Below, piece after piece: positions 55,277 through 64,000 of a stretch of DNA of 64,000 nucleotides. The position numbers and the translations under genes are program-made. The stretch is taken from assembly GCA_029551925.1 (NCBI GenBank), contig JAKPEO010000032.1, positions 27,599 through 91,598 of the forward strand, in the 5' to 3' direction. The notes beneath the pieces were generated by a model that worked only from the letters and a program-made list of their open reading frames with translations, did not search any database and had not been told where the DNA came from. This DNA is from a bacterium (GTDB lineage: Bacteria; JAGOBX01). How positions within the stretch are numbered: the first letter of the stretch is position 1; each line of letters begins with the position of its first letter.

Positions 55277-56977
55277 TTAAAACGCGTAAGAAACAGACAT
55301 TTGCAGATAATTGAAATCTTCTACGCGAGTGCTCGCAATTGCTGATTGAGTATAACCAGTAACGAGCGGTTCTCTTTTGAATTTCTGCCAACTGTGTTCG
55401 ATTTTGAATGTGATAACAGGCATTGGTTTGTAATTAAACCCGAAAATATAAACTTTTACTGGCGGGAACGGGTCATTATCGCCCGGATCTGCCGCTTCAT
55501 AAGTGAAATACGGATAGAATTTAGGAGTTAATAAATATCTCGACATTATATAATATCCGCTGCGTTTCGGATTTAATGTCACTAACGGCATTGCATAGCC
55601 GTAGTAGGAATTTATAAATGCCGCTACGCCTTCTGGCGTATTGGTTTTTTTAGCGTCTGCTACAGTTTTTGCACCGCCATTAAAACCTTGAATCAGTGCG
55701 CCAACACCATAGTAAACACCGTATAAAGGATGAGCAGTATCATTTACGCCGGCTGCTGTTAGAGCAGTAAGTGCTTGAATCAAAGTAGAGTCATTTCCGA
55801 ATGTTCCTAACGTTCCCATTGCAGCAGTCAATCCAGCCGGTAATGCTGCAAAATTAGCAGATGCGCTTTCCACCAAACTTCTATTATCTGGACGGTAGAA
55901 TAATCTGTTATTCAAATTATCTATGCCGTTGTAATTTTCGTATTTGATGTTATTATAAACATATTCAGCATTAATTTCTAATTTTTTATAGCCAGTTGCT
56001 AAATGAAAAGTATAACAATATTCTTTTGCAGAATTTTTGATTGTATCATAGAAAGATAGATATTCATTACCGCTTATATATGTTGTGTCAGTGTAAGGCA
56101 CATCGTATTTTTGCTGTTGTTCTAATATTTCTTTACCAGTGTAATACATACCGCCGAACACTAATTTATTCAAGAATTTGGTCGGCACTTTGAAATTAAC
56201 GCTTGCGCCGATACCTTTATTATTATTATTTTCAACATTCCATACGCCGCGACCATTAGATACAAAAGCATTATATTCAAATTCCCAATTTTTTAATAAT
56301 GTATTGCCGTGTAGATTAATACCAACAAAATTATTAGGCACCATACCATAAGAAATAGAAGCAGGCACGCGGATAGACGGCAGTATAGGCGCGCCGTGTT
56401 CAACATTCCATATACCGAACGGAGTCAGCATTTTACCGAACTGCATTTTGAATAAATCATTGAATTTATAATCCACCCAAGCGCGTTCAATGTAAATTGA
56501 GCCATGACTGATAAAACTACCGTTTCCGTCGTCTGTAGTAGTAGGGTCTCCTAAAATTTTTGTAGTGCCAGAAGGATATTCCAAAAATTTTATTTCAGAA
56601 AATGCGCGTAATTTCTGACCGTATTTGAAATCAAAATACATATTTAAATTACGCACTGAAAATTGACCAACTTCGCGGTTTTTCCATAATTTATAACTTA
56701 CTAATGACCCTGATTGATTATTGGTAGAATATCCGCCCTTTTTGATGTCCATATTTTCATAGCGTGCTTCTATAAAACCATTTATTGTAAATGATGATTT
56801 GTCTTCTGTCGACATTTTTTCTGACATTAATTCTTCTGTCATTGCTTGTTGCATTTGTAATTCTTGCCATAATTTGTTTACTTCTTTTTTTAATTCATCT
56901 AATTCATTTGCATTAGCAGGAATTAATAGAGCAAACACACATAATAAAGTTAAAATAATAGAAATTTTTAATTTCAT
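55277..56977 (-). CDS. Outer-membrane porin with N-terminal coiled coil
   Basis: The 566-residue protein has a signal peptide (1-23), a short coiled coil (about 24-58, ELDELKKEVNKLWQELQMQQ) and then a long barrel. The barrel includes FTINGFIEARYE, YIERAWVDYKFNDLFKMQFGKMLTPFGIWN and a terminal aromatic strand (YLQMSVSYAF). The pattern fits phosphate-selective-type (OprP/OprO-like) or related general porins; the coiled coil would tether it to the wall. Pairing with a PstS-like protein favours an anion or phosphate channel. AGGAGG precedes the ATG. Confidence 0.8.
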   Translation of the reverse strand: MKLKISIILTLLCVFALLIPANANELDELKKEVNKLWQELQMQQAMTEELMSEKMSTEDKSSFTINGFIEARYENMDIKKGGYSTNNQSGSLVSYKLWKNREVGQFSVRNLNMYFDFKYGQKLRAFSEIKFLEYPSGTTKILGDPTTTDDGNGSFISHGSIYIERAWVDYKFNDLFKMQFGKMLTPFGIWNVEHGAPILPSIRVPASISYGMVPNNFVGINLHGNTLLKNWEFEYNAFVSNGRGVWNVENNNNKGIGASVNFKVPTKFLNKLVFGGMYYTGKEILEQQQKYDVPYTDTTYISGNEYLSFYDTIKNSAKEYCYTFHLATGYKKLEINAEYVYNNIKYENYNGIDNLNNRLFYRPDNRSLVESASANFAALPAGLTAAMGTLGTFGNDSTLIQALTALTAAGVNDTAHPLYGVYYGVGALIQGFNGGAKTVADAKKTNTPEGVAAFINSYYGYAMPLVTLNPKRSGYYIMSRYLLTPKFYPYFTYEAADPGDNDPFPPVKVYIFGFNYKPMPVITFKIEHSWQKFKREPLVTGYTQSAIASTRVEDFNYLQMSVSYAF

Positions 56978-57297
56978 TCTAACTATACCTCCTTTTTGAT
57001 TTGATAAAAACTAAAAAAAACGCGCAAACTAAAACTTTTGTCCACTTTTAACTTGTCTGATTTTATTTTTTTGCTTTTTCAGACAAGTCAAAAAAAAAAA
57101 TAAAAAATGGGGAATTATATTTTTTTAGGCAAATATCACTTCCGTCATATTATGTCGGAACTAATATTGCAAATTATAAATTATTATAAAAAAAAAACAA
57201 TTTTTTTTTTATTGTTATTGCAATATAAAAAAATTAGAATAAAATTAAGTCTGTATTCGTCAAATAAATAAAATTAATTTATGCGAGAGATACTTTT
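56978..57297. other. 320-base divergent intergenic region
   Basis: This gap separates the porin gene (minus) and the ECF sigma gene (plus). It holds a 10-bp inverted repeat ACTTGTCTGA/TCAGACAAGT (57051-57060 / 57079-57088, 18-base loop), a candidate minus-strand -10 TATAAT (57119-57114) and the palindrome at 57140-57160. The rest is A/T runs. I saw no small gene or RNA. Confidence 0.5.
57140..57160. promoter_or_regulatory. 21-bp palindrome, candidate operator
   Basis: TTCCGTCAT-ATT-ATGTCGGAA is an imperfect palindrome (8 of 9 positions per arm), unusually G/C-bearing for this A/T-rich gap. It overlaps the -35 region of the possible porin promoter and lies 138 bases upstream of the ECF sigma start. 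It looks like a dimeric repressor or activator site; the regulator is unknown. Confidence 0.45.
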
Positions 57298-57849
57298 GTG
57301 AATGAGAGCGAAATAATCAAGAGAGTTATTGACGGCGCGACGCAGGAATTTAATAAATTGGTAGAAGCGCATTTTGACTCTGTATATAGAGTGATTTTTT
57401 TGTATGTCAAGAATCCTGAAATAACAGAAGATTTGACGCAGGATACATTTATGAAGGCATTTACTAATATTGCGGCATTTAGATTCAAAAGCAGTTTTAA
57501 AACTTGGCTGATTAGAATAGCGATAAATACAGTTAAAGATTATTTCAGAAAAAGTTCGATAAAAAACAGATATTTTGTAAAATGCGAATTAATGGAAATA
57601 CAGGATTTTCGCAGTAAGCCGGACGAATTATTAGAATCATTAGAATTTAAAAAATTTTTAGATGTTGCGATTAGCGAATTACCTGAAAAATTGAGAATAG
57701 TGTATATTTTGCGCGAGCAAGAGAAATACAGTTATGAAGAAATCGCGGATATAATAAAAAAGCCGATAGGCACGGTAGAATCGCGGCTGTTTAATGCTCG
57801 AAAAATTATTCAGCAAAAATTTTTAAAATGGATAGGTGAAGAAAAATGA
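57298..57849 (+). CDS. ECF-type RNA polymerase sigma factor, GTG start
   Basis: This 183-residue sigma-70 family factor has regions 2 and 4 only. Region 2 (about 20-87) has ITEDLTQDTFMKAFTNI and FKTWLIRIAINTVKDYFRK. Region 4 (about 125-175) has LPEKLRIVYILREQEKYSYEEIADIIKKPIGTVESRLFNARK. It starts with GTG and has only a weak GAGAGA upstream. Its last four bases overlap the anti-sigma gene. It likely responds to envelope stress and may control itself and the efflux genes downstream. Confidence 0.93.
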   Translation: MNESEIIKRVIDGATQEFNKLVEAHFDSVYRVIFLYVKNPEITEDLTQDTFMKAFTNIAAFRFKSSFKTWLIRIAINTVKDYFRKSSIKNRYFVKCELMEIQDFRSKPDELLESLEFKKFLDVAISELPEKLRIVYILREQEKYSYEEIADIIKKPIGTVESRLFNARKIIQQKFLKWIGEEK

Positions 57850-58316
57850 AAAAATGCGAATATTCAAAATTTATTGTGGATTATGCTTATCGCGCTGAAA
57901 ATGATATAGCGCGCGAATTTAGCGAACATTTGAAAAATTGCGAATATTGCCAATTATTATGGAAATTTCATAAAAAACTTCAAATAGAAAATCAGAATAT
58001 TTTAATTAATCAATCGTCCGATGATTTAAAAGAAAGGATAAAATTAGCGATTAATCGGCGCAATACCAGCAATTTGGATTTTGCGTATATAATGATAAAT
58101 CGGCATATAAAGATTATTGCAAGCATCGTAATATTATTATTGGCGTTAAGCGTGGTAATTAATATTATGAATTTTTCAAAACTGTATGAAGCAAAAAATA
58201 TTGATAATTCGATTAATTTTGTCGATACGAGCGATTTGAATGAACAACATAAAAAGATAATAAATTCTGAAATAACAAAAGATTTATTATTGGAAATAGC
58301 GTTTAGTAATGAATGA
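57846..58316 (+). CDS. Zinc-finger (ZAS) transmembrane anti-sigma factor
   Basis: The 156-residue protein has a cytoplasmic N-terminal domain with the HXXXCXXC zinc motif (His28, Cys32, Cys35) of ZAS anti-sigma factors. One span follows (about 92-113), then a short extracytoplasmic part. The ATGA overlap with the sigma gene gives coupled translation and equal amounts. It should hold the sigma factor inactive until an envelope signal arrives. Confidence 0.88.
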   Translation: MKKCEYSKFIVDYAYRAENDIAREFSEHLKNCEYCQLLWKFHKKLQIENQNILINQSSDDLKERIKLAINRRNTSNLDFAYIMINRHIKIIASIVILLLALSVVINIMNFSKLYEAKNIDNSINFVDTSDLNEQHKKIINSEITKDLLLEIAFSNE

Positions 58317-58412
58317 ATATAATTATAGTGTGCGTGATTTTCGATGTTTTTTTATTTTACCGTAAAGCTGCAAAGAGCACAGAAAAAATATTTTTATTAA
58401 TATAGAGTAAAT

Positions 58413-58517
58413 CGCAACGCAACTGCGGAGCAGTTGATAATGATAGTAGCAGGTATAAACCTGTGGAATAAATTAAAATAAAAAATTAACCCTGTCGGGG
58501 GTGAATAAAAAAAATGG
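58413..58517. repeat. Cluster of small palindromes (REP-like) upstream of the Spy-like gene
   Basis: Three short inverted repeats follow one another: CAACTGC-GGA-GCAGTTG (58420-58436), CAGGT-ATAA-ACCTG (58450-58463) and a weaker ACCC..GGGT (58489-58502). Each is richer in G/C than the surroundings, and short A/T-rich phrases separate them. Such arrays of mini-palindromes resemble REP-type intergenic elements. The preceding bases (58366-58386, ACCGTAAAGCTGCAAAG) recall the repeat family at 54551-54761. Confidence 0.5.
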
Positions 58518-58530
58518 CTGGTGATATTTT

Positions 58531-58896
58531 ATGAACAAAAAAAAAGTAGTAGTATTTATTTACGGTATTTTGATTTTTTTGTTAGGCATAGCATTTGGCG
58601 TGATGCTGTCTCTGTATTTTTTGAAACCGCCGAAACCGTCTGAATTTCGGCAGAAATTTTTTGAAAAATTAAAAAAAGAGCTAAATTTAACAAATGACCA
58701 ATCATTAAAAATCGGTTTTATATTAGACCGCCGCGCACAAGATTTTAAAAATATAAAACAGAAATTCAGACAAGATTTTGCGGAGACGCATAAACAATTA
58801 CGCGCGGAAATCGAACAGGAATTGACTCCTGACCAAAAAGAAAAATTTAAAATAATGGTGGAAAAATATGAGCGAAAAATTAAAAATAAAGATTAA
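58531..58896 (+). CDS. Membrane-anchored Spy/CpxP-like (LTXXQ) protein
   Basis: The 121-residue protein has an N-terminal membrane anchor (about 6-30), a Pro-rich hinge (KPPKPSEF) and a helical periplasmic domain. It carries two LTXXQ-type motifs, LTNDQ (about 53) and LTPDQ (about 100), as in Spy/CpxP/ZraP-like periplasmic stress proteins. These act as chaperones or metal-stress sensors. It lies between the sigma/anti-sigma pair and the efflux genes and overlaps the TolC-like gene by 29 bases. Confidence 0.75.
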   Translation: MNKKKVVVFIYGILIFLLGIAFGVMLSLYFLKPPKPSEFRQKFFEKLKKELNLTNDQSLKIGFILDRRAQDFKNIKQKFRQDFAETHKQLRAEIEQELTPDQKEKFKIMVEKYERKIKNKD

Positions 58897-60367
58897 TATT
58901 ATTTTTGTTTTAGTTGTTTTATTTAATTTTAATGCTGTAAATTTTTTAAAAGCAGAAGACAATAATTTTTTGACAAAGGATACGCTCCCGTTAACATTAA
59001 TGCAGTGTATAGAGTTGACATTAACTAATAATCCTGAAATAATCGTATCAAAAATTAATGTAGCTATTCAAGAGCAGCAGATTATCAAAAGAGATGCGGA
59101 ATTTATGCCGAGTTTTCAGTTAGGTGTTTATAATTCTGAAAATAATCAGGTATCAATAACCGAAGTTCAATCAAAGAGTGAAAGTGCCTATTCAACAGCG
59201 AAACTTAATACTAAAATCAAGACCGGCGCTGATATAGCGCTTTCACATACTTTGAAAAAAAACGAAGCGTCGTCGGCGGCAGTTAATCCTTCATATTCAA
59301 ATGATTTGAGTTTTTCTTTTAATCAGCCGCTATTAAAAAATTTTGGCGTGAAGTCAACTACCGCTTTTTTAAAAATCGAAAAAAATAATAAATTAATCAG
59401 CCGCGAGAATCTGCGTAAAAAAGTTATTGATATTTTATCTGAATTGCAGAAAAATTATTGGGATTTGATTTACGCTATAGAAACATACAATGTTCAAAGA
59501 CAATCATTAGAAATATCTGAAAAATTATATCGCGATAATATTAAACGCGTGGAATTAGGAGCATTAGCGCAGATTGAAATAACTCGCGCAGCCGCAGGCG
59601 CAGCGGAACAAACAGAGAAAATTATCGCGTCAGAAAATAATATTTACAGCCAGCGCGATTTATTATTGTCAAAAATGAATTTAATTAATAATTCTACATA
59701 CAAGAATAAATTAATAATACCACTAAATTTGCCTGAACCGCTATTGGAAATTCCGAATATTGATAAATCATTAGAATTAGCATTTTCAAAAAATCCGGAA
59801 TTTTTAGCGCTACAAACTGATTTTGAAAATTTAGGACTGCGCGTGGAATATTATAAAAATCAGAAATTGCCGTCATTAGATTTGCAATCGAGCGCGGGAT
59901 TTAGCAATATCAAAGATGAAATTTCTAAAGGATATGATAATTTAGCGAAATCTGAAAATTTTAGTTGGAATATCGGATTGGTATTTGCCGTGCCGCTCGG
60001 CAACAAAACAAATAAAGCGAATTTGCAGATAGAACAATATAATCTTGAAAAAATGAAATTATCGCTTAAACAACTTGAAAACAAAATAGTAACAGATGTT
60101 GGCATTAGAATTAGAAATATTCAATCTACTATCAAACAAATCAAAGCTGCGGAATATTCAGTTAAATTAGCCGAAGAAAATTATAATGCTGAATTGAAAC
60201 GCTTTGAGCTTAATCAAAGCACAACTTACGATGTTTTAAAATATCAAGAAGCGCTCGCATCCGCTAAAATACGCTTATTAAAAGCAATAATAGATAATCG
60301 TAAAGCGTGGATAGATTATGAAGGGATTACAGGCGTTTTATTAGAAAATAATAATTTAATTTTTTAA
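58868..60367 (+). CDS. TolC-family outer-membrane efflux protein
   Basis: The 499-residue protein has a signal peptide (about 1-30) and the duplicated helical/barrel layout of outer-membrane efflux proteins. It shows LTLMQCIELTLTNNPEI near 41, the first barrel hairpin with FSFNQPLLKNFG, RQSLEISEKLYRDNIKRVELGALAQIEITRA, and the second-repeat FAVPLGNKTNKA...ELKRFELNQSTTYDVLKYQEAL. It is the outer exit duct of the tripartite pump. The start lies inside the end of the Spy-like gene, with GGTGG upstream, so translation is coupled. Confidence 0.9.
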   Translation: MSEKLKIKINIIFVLVVLFNFNAVNFLKAEDNNFLTKDTLPLTLMQCIELTLTNNPEIIVSKINVAIQEQQIIKRDAEFMPSFQLGVYNSENNQVSITEVQSKSESAYSTAKLNTKIKTGADIALSHTLKKNEASSAAVNPSYSNDLSFSFNQPLLKNFGVKSTTAFLKIEKNNKLISRENLRKKVIDILSELQKNYWDLIYAIETYNVQRQSLEISEKLYRDNIKRVELGALAQIEITRAAAGAAEQTEKIIASENNIYSQRDLLLSKMNLINNSTYKNKLIIPLNLPEPLLEIPNIDKSLELAFSKNPEFLALQTDFENLGLRVEYYKNQKLPSLDLQSSAGFSNIKDEISKGYDNLAKSENFSWNIGLVFAVPLGNKTNKANLQIEQYNLEKMKLSLKQLENKIVTDVGIRIRNIQSTIKQIKAAEYSVKLAEENYNAELKRFELNQSTTYDVLKYQEALASAKIRLLKAIIDNRKAWIDYEGITGVLLENNNLIF

Positions 60368-60383
60368 TTGGAAGGTTGAAAAG

Positions 60384-61613
60384 ATGAAGAAGAAGTTGAT
60401 ATTGTTTATATTAATTTTTGGAATTAGCGGATTATTGGGCTATCGTATTTATACTAATGTCAAATCAAAAGAAGTGCCGAATAACAATCAGCAGCGGAAT
60501 AATAGAATGCAGCGCGCTGTGCCTATTACTGCTGCAAAACTCGTCAAAACTTCATTAGCGCAGAAATTGGAATTAAACGCTGAATTAGAGCCGAATATCC
60601 GCTCGGATATTTCCGCTAAAATTTCGGGAGTAATTCAAAATATAAATGTTTCAATTGGCGATTTTGTTAAAAAAGGTGCAGTGATTATAAAATTAGACGA
60701 TGACGAATATCGCGAAAACTTGAAAAACGCTGAAATTGCGTATAATGTGGCGAAAGCGACATATATGAAGCAATTAATAGAAACTAATAATTTAAAATCG
60801 AATTATGCCCGCGCAAAAGAATTATACGAGAGCAAACTCATTTCTCTGGAAAATTACGAAGCGGCGGAGACAAAATATAAAAGCGCTGAAGCGGCGCTGA
60901 ATTATTATAAAAGTCAAATGGAGCAGGCGGAGAATCAAATATCACAAGCAAAGATAAAATTGGGCTATACTACTATCACTGCGCCATTTGACGGATATAT
61001 AGAAAAAATATATTTAGAGAAAGGCGCGTTAGTATCAGTTGGAAAAAGTATTTTATCGATAGTTGATAATTCTCAAATCAAGGCGATTATTAATGTTCCA
61101 GAAAATTATTTTTATTATATTTCGCGCGGCTTGAATACTACGATAAAAATTAATAAAATAAATGATAAATATGAAGGAATAATAACTAATGTTGCTCCGA
61201 GTATTGATGTTAGCAATAAAAGCGGCAGAGCGGAAATAACAATTCAAAATAAGAATAATAAATTAAAACCGGGATTAAGCGCTGCTGCTGTTATTATTTT
61301 AAAAACATTTGATAATATTTTGGCTGCGCCGAACGAAGCGATTTATAAATATCAGAACAAACACGGATTTTTTTTGGTGAATGATGATAAAACAGTAAAA
61401 TTTATAGAGTGCGAGATATTAGTATCAGATGACGGATTAACTGGTATAAAATTAAAAGAAGATAATATTGAAGAAAACGCAAAAATAGTGCTGTTAGGCG
61501 GGCATTTGTTAAAAGACGGCGACAACGTAATAATATCTGACGGTTCTAAAAAAACAGAGGAACAGAAAAAAAGCGGTATGTCAAAAACTCGCAAACCAGA
61601 AAAAACTAATTAA
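60384..61613 (+). CDS. RND efflux periplasmic adaptor (membrane fusion protein)
   Basis: The 409-residue adaptor joins the inner-membrane RND pump to the TolC-like duct. It has an N-terminal span, then the lipoyl-like half SDISAKISGVIQNINVSIGDFVKKGAVIIKLDD (about 73-105). A helical hairpin (about 112-190), the second lipoyl half TTITAPFDGYIEKIYLEKGALVSVG and a beta-barrel domain follow. The Lys-rich C-terminus (KTRKPEKTN) is short. GGAAGG precedes the ATG. Confidence 0.92.
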   Translation: MKKKLILFILIFGISGLLGYRIYTNVKSKEVPNNNQQRNNRMQRAVPITAAKLVKTSLAQKLELNAELEPNIRSDISAKISGVIQNINVSIGDFVKKGAVIIKLDDDEYRENLKNAEIAYNVAKATYMKQLIETNNLKSNYARAKELYESKLISLENYEAAETKYKSAEAALNYYKSQMEQAENQISQAKIKLGYTTITAPFDGYIEKIYLEKGALVSVGKSILSIVDNSQIKAIINVPENYFYYISRGLNTTIKINKINDKYEGIITNVAPSIDVSNKSGRAEITIQNKNNKLKPGLSAAAVIILKTFDNILAAPNEAIYKYQNKHGFFLVNDDKTVKFIECEILVSDDGLTGIKLKEDNIEENAKIVLLGGHLLKDGDNVIISDGSKKTEEQKKSGMSKTRKPEKTN

Positions 61614-61635
61614 TAAAAATTCAGAGGCAAAAAAA

Positions 61636-64000
61636 ATGAAAATAACAGAGGTATCGGTCAGAAGGCCAATAACAATTTTTATGATAACGCTGATAATATT
61701 GCTATTGGGCTATATTTCATATACGCGACTACCAATTGATTTAATGCCTGATGTGACATACCCGGCAATAACTGTGCGGACAGAATATTCTAATGTCGGC
61801 GCAGAAGAAATAGAAAATACGATTACCAAGCCGATAGAATCAGCACTTGCAGCAATCGCAGATGTTGAGCATATTTCGTCAGTATCGCAGGAAGGCAGCA
61901 GCCGGATAACAATTAATTTTAGTTGGGGCAAGGATTTAGAAAGCGCGGCAAATGATGTGCGTGAACGTTTAGATAGAATTCGGTCAATATTGCCGTCAGA
62001 AGCGTCTGCTCCTGTAATTTTCAAATTTGATTTATCTGCTATGCCCATAATGTTTTTAGGTGTAGCAAGCAATATGAATATAAATGATTTACAGGAATAT
62101 CTTGAAAATCAGGTGCAGTATAGATTTGAACGATTGCCGGGCGTAGCGTCTGCTGATATTCGCGGCGGCTATAAAAAAGAAATACAAATATTATTAAAAA
62201 AAGAAAAAGTCGAAGAATTGAATATACCTTTATCAAGGATAACATCAGTTATTAGAGAAAATAATACTAATCAACCGGCTGGCTATATTCGCCGCGGATT
62301 ATATGATATTGTTATTCGTTCAAAAAACGAATTTGAAAATATCGACGATATTTCTAATCGCGTGATAACAGTTATAAATAATACTCCGATTTTATTAAAG
62401 AATATAGCGGATATAAAATTTACAACTGAAAAAGTGAGGGCTATAACATTAGTGAATGGCAAGCCGGGCGTGAGATTGATAATCACTAAACAATCCGGGT
62501 CAAATACTGTAAAAGTAGCGGAGGCAGTGAAAAAAGAAATTGAAAAAATAAATGAAGACTTTCAGTTTTTAAAAATTTTCGCGATTGTCGATAGTTCGGA
62601 ATATATCAAAAAATCAATAGATAATGTCAAGACCTCAGCAATTTACGGCGCTGTATTAGCAATATTGGTCCTGCTATTTTTTTTGAGAAATATAAGGTCA
62701 ACTATTATAATTTCAATCGCCATTCCAATATCGATAATAGCGACATTTATATTGATATATAATGGCGGCTATACTTTGAATATAATGAGTTTTGGTGGAT
62801 TAGCATTAGGTATAGGCATGCTGTTAGATAATTCAATTGTAGTATTAGAAAACACATATCGTCATATTTCAGAAGAAAAACTCGATAGACAAAATGGTGC
62901 AATTATCGGAGCGTCGGAAGTCGGAATGGCGATAATAGCGTCAACTTTAACAACAATAGCGGTATTTTTACCGATGATTTTTATTAGCGGAATGGCGGGG
63001 ATAATGTTTAAGCAGATAGCGATGGTAGTAACATTTTCATTGATATGCTCGCTGCTAGTGTCATTAACATTAGTGCCTGTGCTTTCGTCTAAATATTTGA
63101 AATTTTACGAAAGCGCTGATAATTATAAAAATTCGCTGATTCGTAGGTTATTTAGTCAATCCGAAAAAATATTTATGAAAATAGACGAGCATTATAGTTC
63201 GCTTTTAAAATGGTCATTAAATCATAAAAAATATATGATTGTATTTTTTATTGCAATGTTGTTAATTTCAATTTATTTAGCAAAATATATAGGCACAGAA
63301 TTTATGCCGACAACAGATGAAGGCGAAGTGCGCGTAACTGTAGAATCAGCGGTCGGCACGAATATAGATGTTTTATATAGTAGAGTCCAAGAAATCCAAA
63401 AAATTATAGAAGATGAAGTGCCGGAATTGAAAAATTCTACTGCGAATGTCGGCAGCGGAATGGGCGGACCGTCAAGCGGTTCTGGCAGTCATACTGCAAA
63501 TATCAGGTTAACACTTAAAGATTTAAAAGCGCGTAAACGTTCAACAGAAGAGATAGTATCGCAATTGAATAGAAGATTGCAGAGAATACCAGGCGTGAGA
63601 TGTCGCGTGCGTTCAGGTTCAGGACTGTGGGTTATGCGTTTGATGAGCGGGTCAGGCAGCGATAAAATTACTATACAAATCCGCGGCTATAATTTAGCGG
63701 TTTCTAAACAATTGGCATTAGAACTCAAACGCAAAATTGAAGATATACAGGGAATAACAGATGTAAATTTAAGCCGCGAAGAAAGTAGACCAGAAGAAAT
63801 AATAAAAATAGATTATCAAAATTCAGCGAAACTCGGTTTGAAAGTGTCAGATATTAATGATTTAGTTAATATTGGTTTAGCTGGTAAGACCGCTACATAT
63901 TTTCGCAAAGACAAAAAAGAATATAATATCGTAATAAAATATGAAAATGCCAATACTTATACATTACAAAATTTATTAAAATTTTCTATACCACTGCCAA
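61636..64000 (+). CDS. RND efflux transporter, AcrB/HAE1-like (partial, runs off the window)
   Basis: About 788 codons are present with no stop before the window ends; full RND pumps have about 1030. It begins MKITEVSVRRPITIFMI, the typical RND start. It then has LPIDLMPDVTYPAITVRTEY, GVASADIRGGYKKEIQI and the span-4 relay GLALGIGMLLDNSIVVLENTYRH with a single Asp before Asn, as in HAE1-type pumps. GTEFMPTTDEGEVRVTVE begins the second half. It uses the proton gradient to export drugs or other amphiphiles. It lies 22 bases after the adaptor. Confidence 0.95.
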   Translation, partial: MKITEVSVRRPITIFMITLIILLLGYISYTRLPIDLMPDVTYPAITVRTEYSNVGAEEIENTITKPIESALAAIADVEHISSVSQEGSSRITINFSWGKDLESAANDVRERLDRIRSILPSEASAPVIFKFDLSAMPIMFLGVASNMNINDLQEYLENQVQYRFERLPGVASADIRGGYKKEIQILLKKEKVEELNIPLSRITSVIRENNTNQPAGYIRRGLYDIVIRSKNEFENIDDISNRVITVINNTPILLKNIADIKFTTEKVRAITLVNGKPGVRLIITKQSGSNTVKVAEAVKKEIEKINEDFQFLKIFAIVDSSEYIKKSIDNVKTSAIYGAVLAILVLLFFLRNIRSTIIISIAIPISIIATFILIYNGGYTLNIMSFGGLALGIGMLLDNSIVVLENTYRHISEEKLDRQNGAIIGASEVGMAIIASTLTTIAVFLPMIFISGMAGIMFKQIAMVVTFSLICSLLVSLTLVPVLSSKYLKFYESADNYKNSLIRRLFSQSEKIFMKIDEHYSSLLKWSLNHKKYMIVFFIAMLLISIYLAKYIGTEFMPTTDEGEVRVTVESAVGTNIDVLYSRVQEIQKIIEDEVPELKNSTANVGSGMGGPSSGSGSHTANIRLTLKDLKARKRSTEEIVSQLNRRLQRIPGVRCRVRSGSGLWVMRLMSGSGSDKITIQIRGYNLAVSKQLALELKRKIEDIQGITDVNLSREESRPEEIIKIDYQNSAKLGLKVSDINDLVNIGLAGKTATYFRKDKKEYNIVIKYENANTYTLQNLLKFSIPLP

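Noticed and set aside
55245-55391. In-frame extension of the phosphate-binding protein by 49 residues
   Set aside because: The extension runs into the porin gene's end and hides the signal peptide; ATG 55244 has AGGAGG at ideal spacing.
57051-57088. Hairpin ACTTGTCTGA/TCAGACAAGT as a terminator
   Set aside because: It lies upstream of both divergent genes and the loop is 18 bases; no transcript needs to end there.

Overview
The window is a strongly A+T-rich stretch of a bacterial chromosome with normal gene density. The organism looks diderm (Gram-negative-type envelope): it has two enzymes of the KDO branch of LPS synthesis (kdsA, kdsD), outer-membrane barrels, a TolC/MFP/RND efflux set, an MltA-type murein hydrolase and dapF. 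It looks motile (flagellin behind a perfect sigma-28 promoter, CheX phosphatase) and anaerobic/fermentative (HydG, a maturase of [FeFe]-hydrogenase; pyruvate phosphate dikinase). Giant secreted proteins with FlgD-like or T9SS-like C-terminal domains next to PorV-like barrels recall uncultivated lineages of the FCB or Elusimicrobiota type. The sequence alone does not let me name the phylum. I saw no rRNA, tRNA, CRISPR array, insertion sequence or prophage.

Layout. 1-2.2 kb: end of an unidentified gene and a YfhO-like membrane protein. 2.2-6.4 kb, minus strand: a compact three-gene operon coding for a membrane-anchored GYF/zinc-ribbon/triple OB-fold protein, a COG1784 (TctA/DUF112-type) permease and a YdjM-like membrane hydrolase. 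This is the best candidate here for an undescribed system. 6.6-9.4 kb: ppdK with a clear terminator. 9.5-14.2 kb, plus strand: hydG, an ArsB/NhaD-type transporter, cheX and a GYF/coiled-coil protein. 14.2-22.4 kb: housekeeping and envelope genes (glycosyltransferases, argG, kdsA-kdsD, and a dapF-hisD-methyltransferase-glycosyltransferase operon).

22.6-42.7 kb is a 20-kb secretion block on the plus strand: a secreted coiled-coil protein, a 2655-residue PLD-nuclease/FN3/lamin-tail protein, a PorV-like barrel, a 2901-residue repeat protein, and a barrel fused to a CsgG/TolB-like domain. 42.7-43.8 kb is a decayed archaeal-type ATPase pseudogene, followed by an intracellular two-domain PLD protein, mltA, argS with an altered HIGH motif, a SPOR protein and coaE. 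49.6-54.6 kb holds a 1559-residue flagellin with a sigma-28 promoter and a structured leader carrying two CsrA-like sites. 54.6-57.0 kb has an intergenic repeat with a 20-bp hairpin, then a small phosphate-binding-type protein and its porin. 57.3-64.0 kb has an ECF sigma/anti-sigma pair, a Spy-like protein and a tripartite RND efflux operon that runs off the end.

Working together: the secretion block, the OB-fold/permease operon, the porin pair and the efflux operon all concern the cell surface. One speculative reading is that the secreted PLD/lamin-tail protein attacks extracellular polymers such as DNA, and that the OB-fold/permease operon and the phosphate-binding protein/porin pair take up the products. 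That link is inference only.
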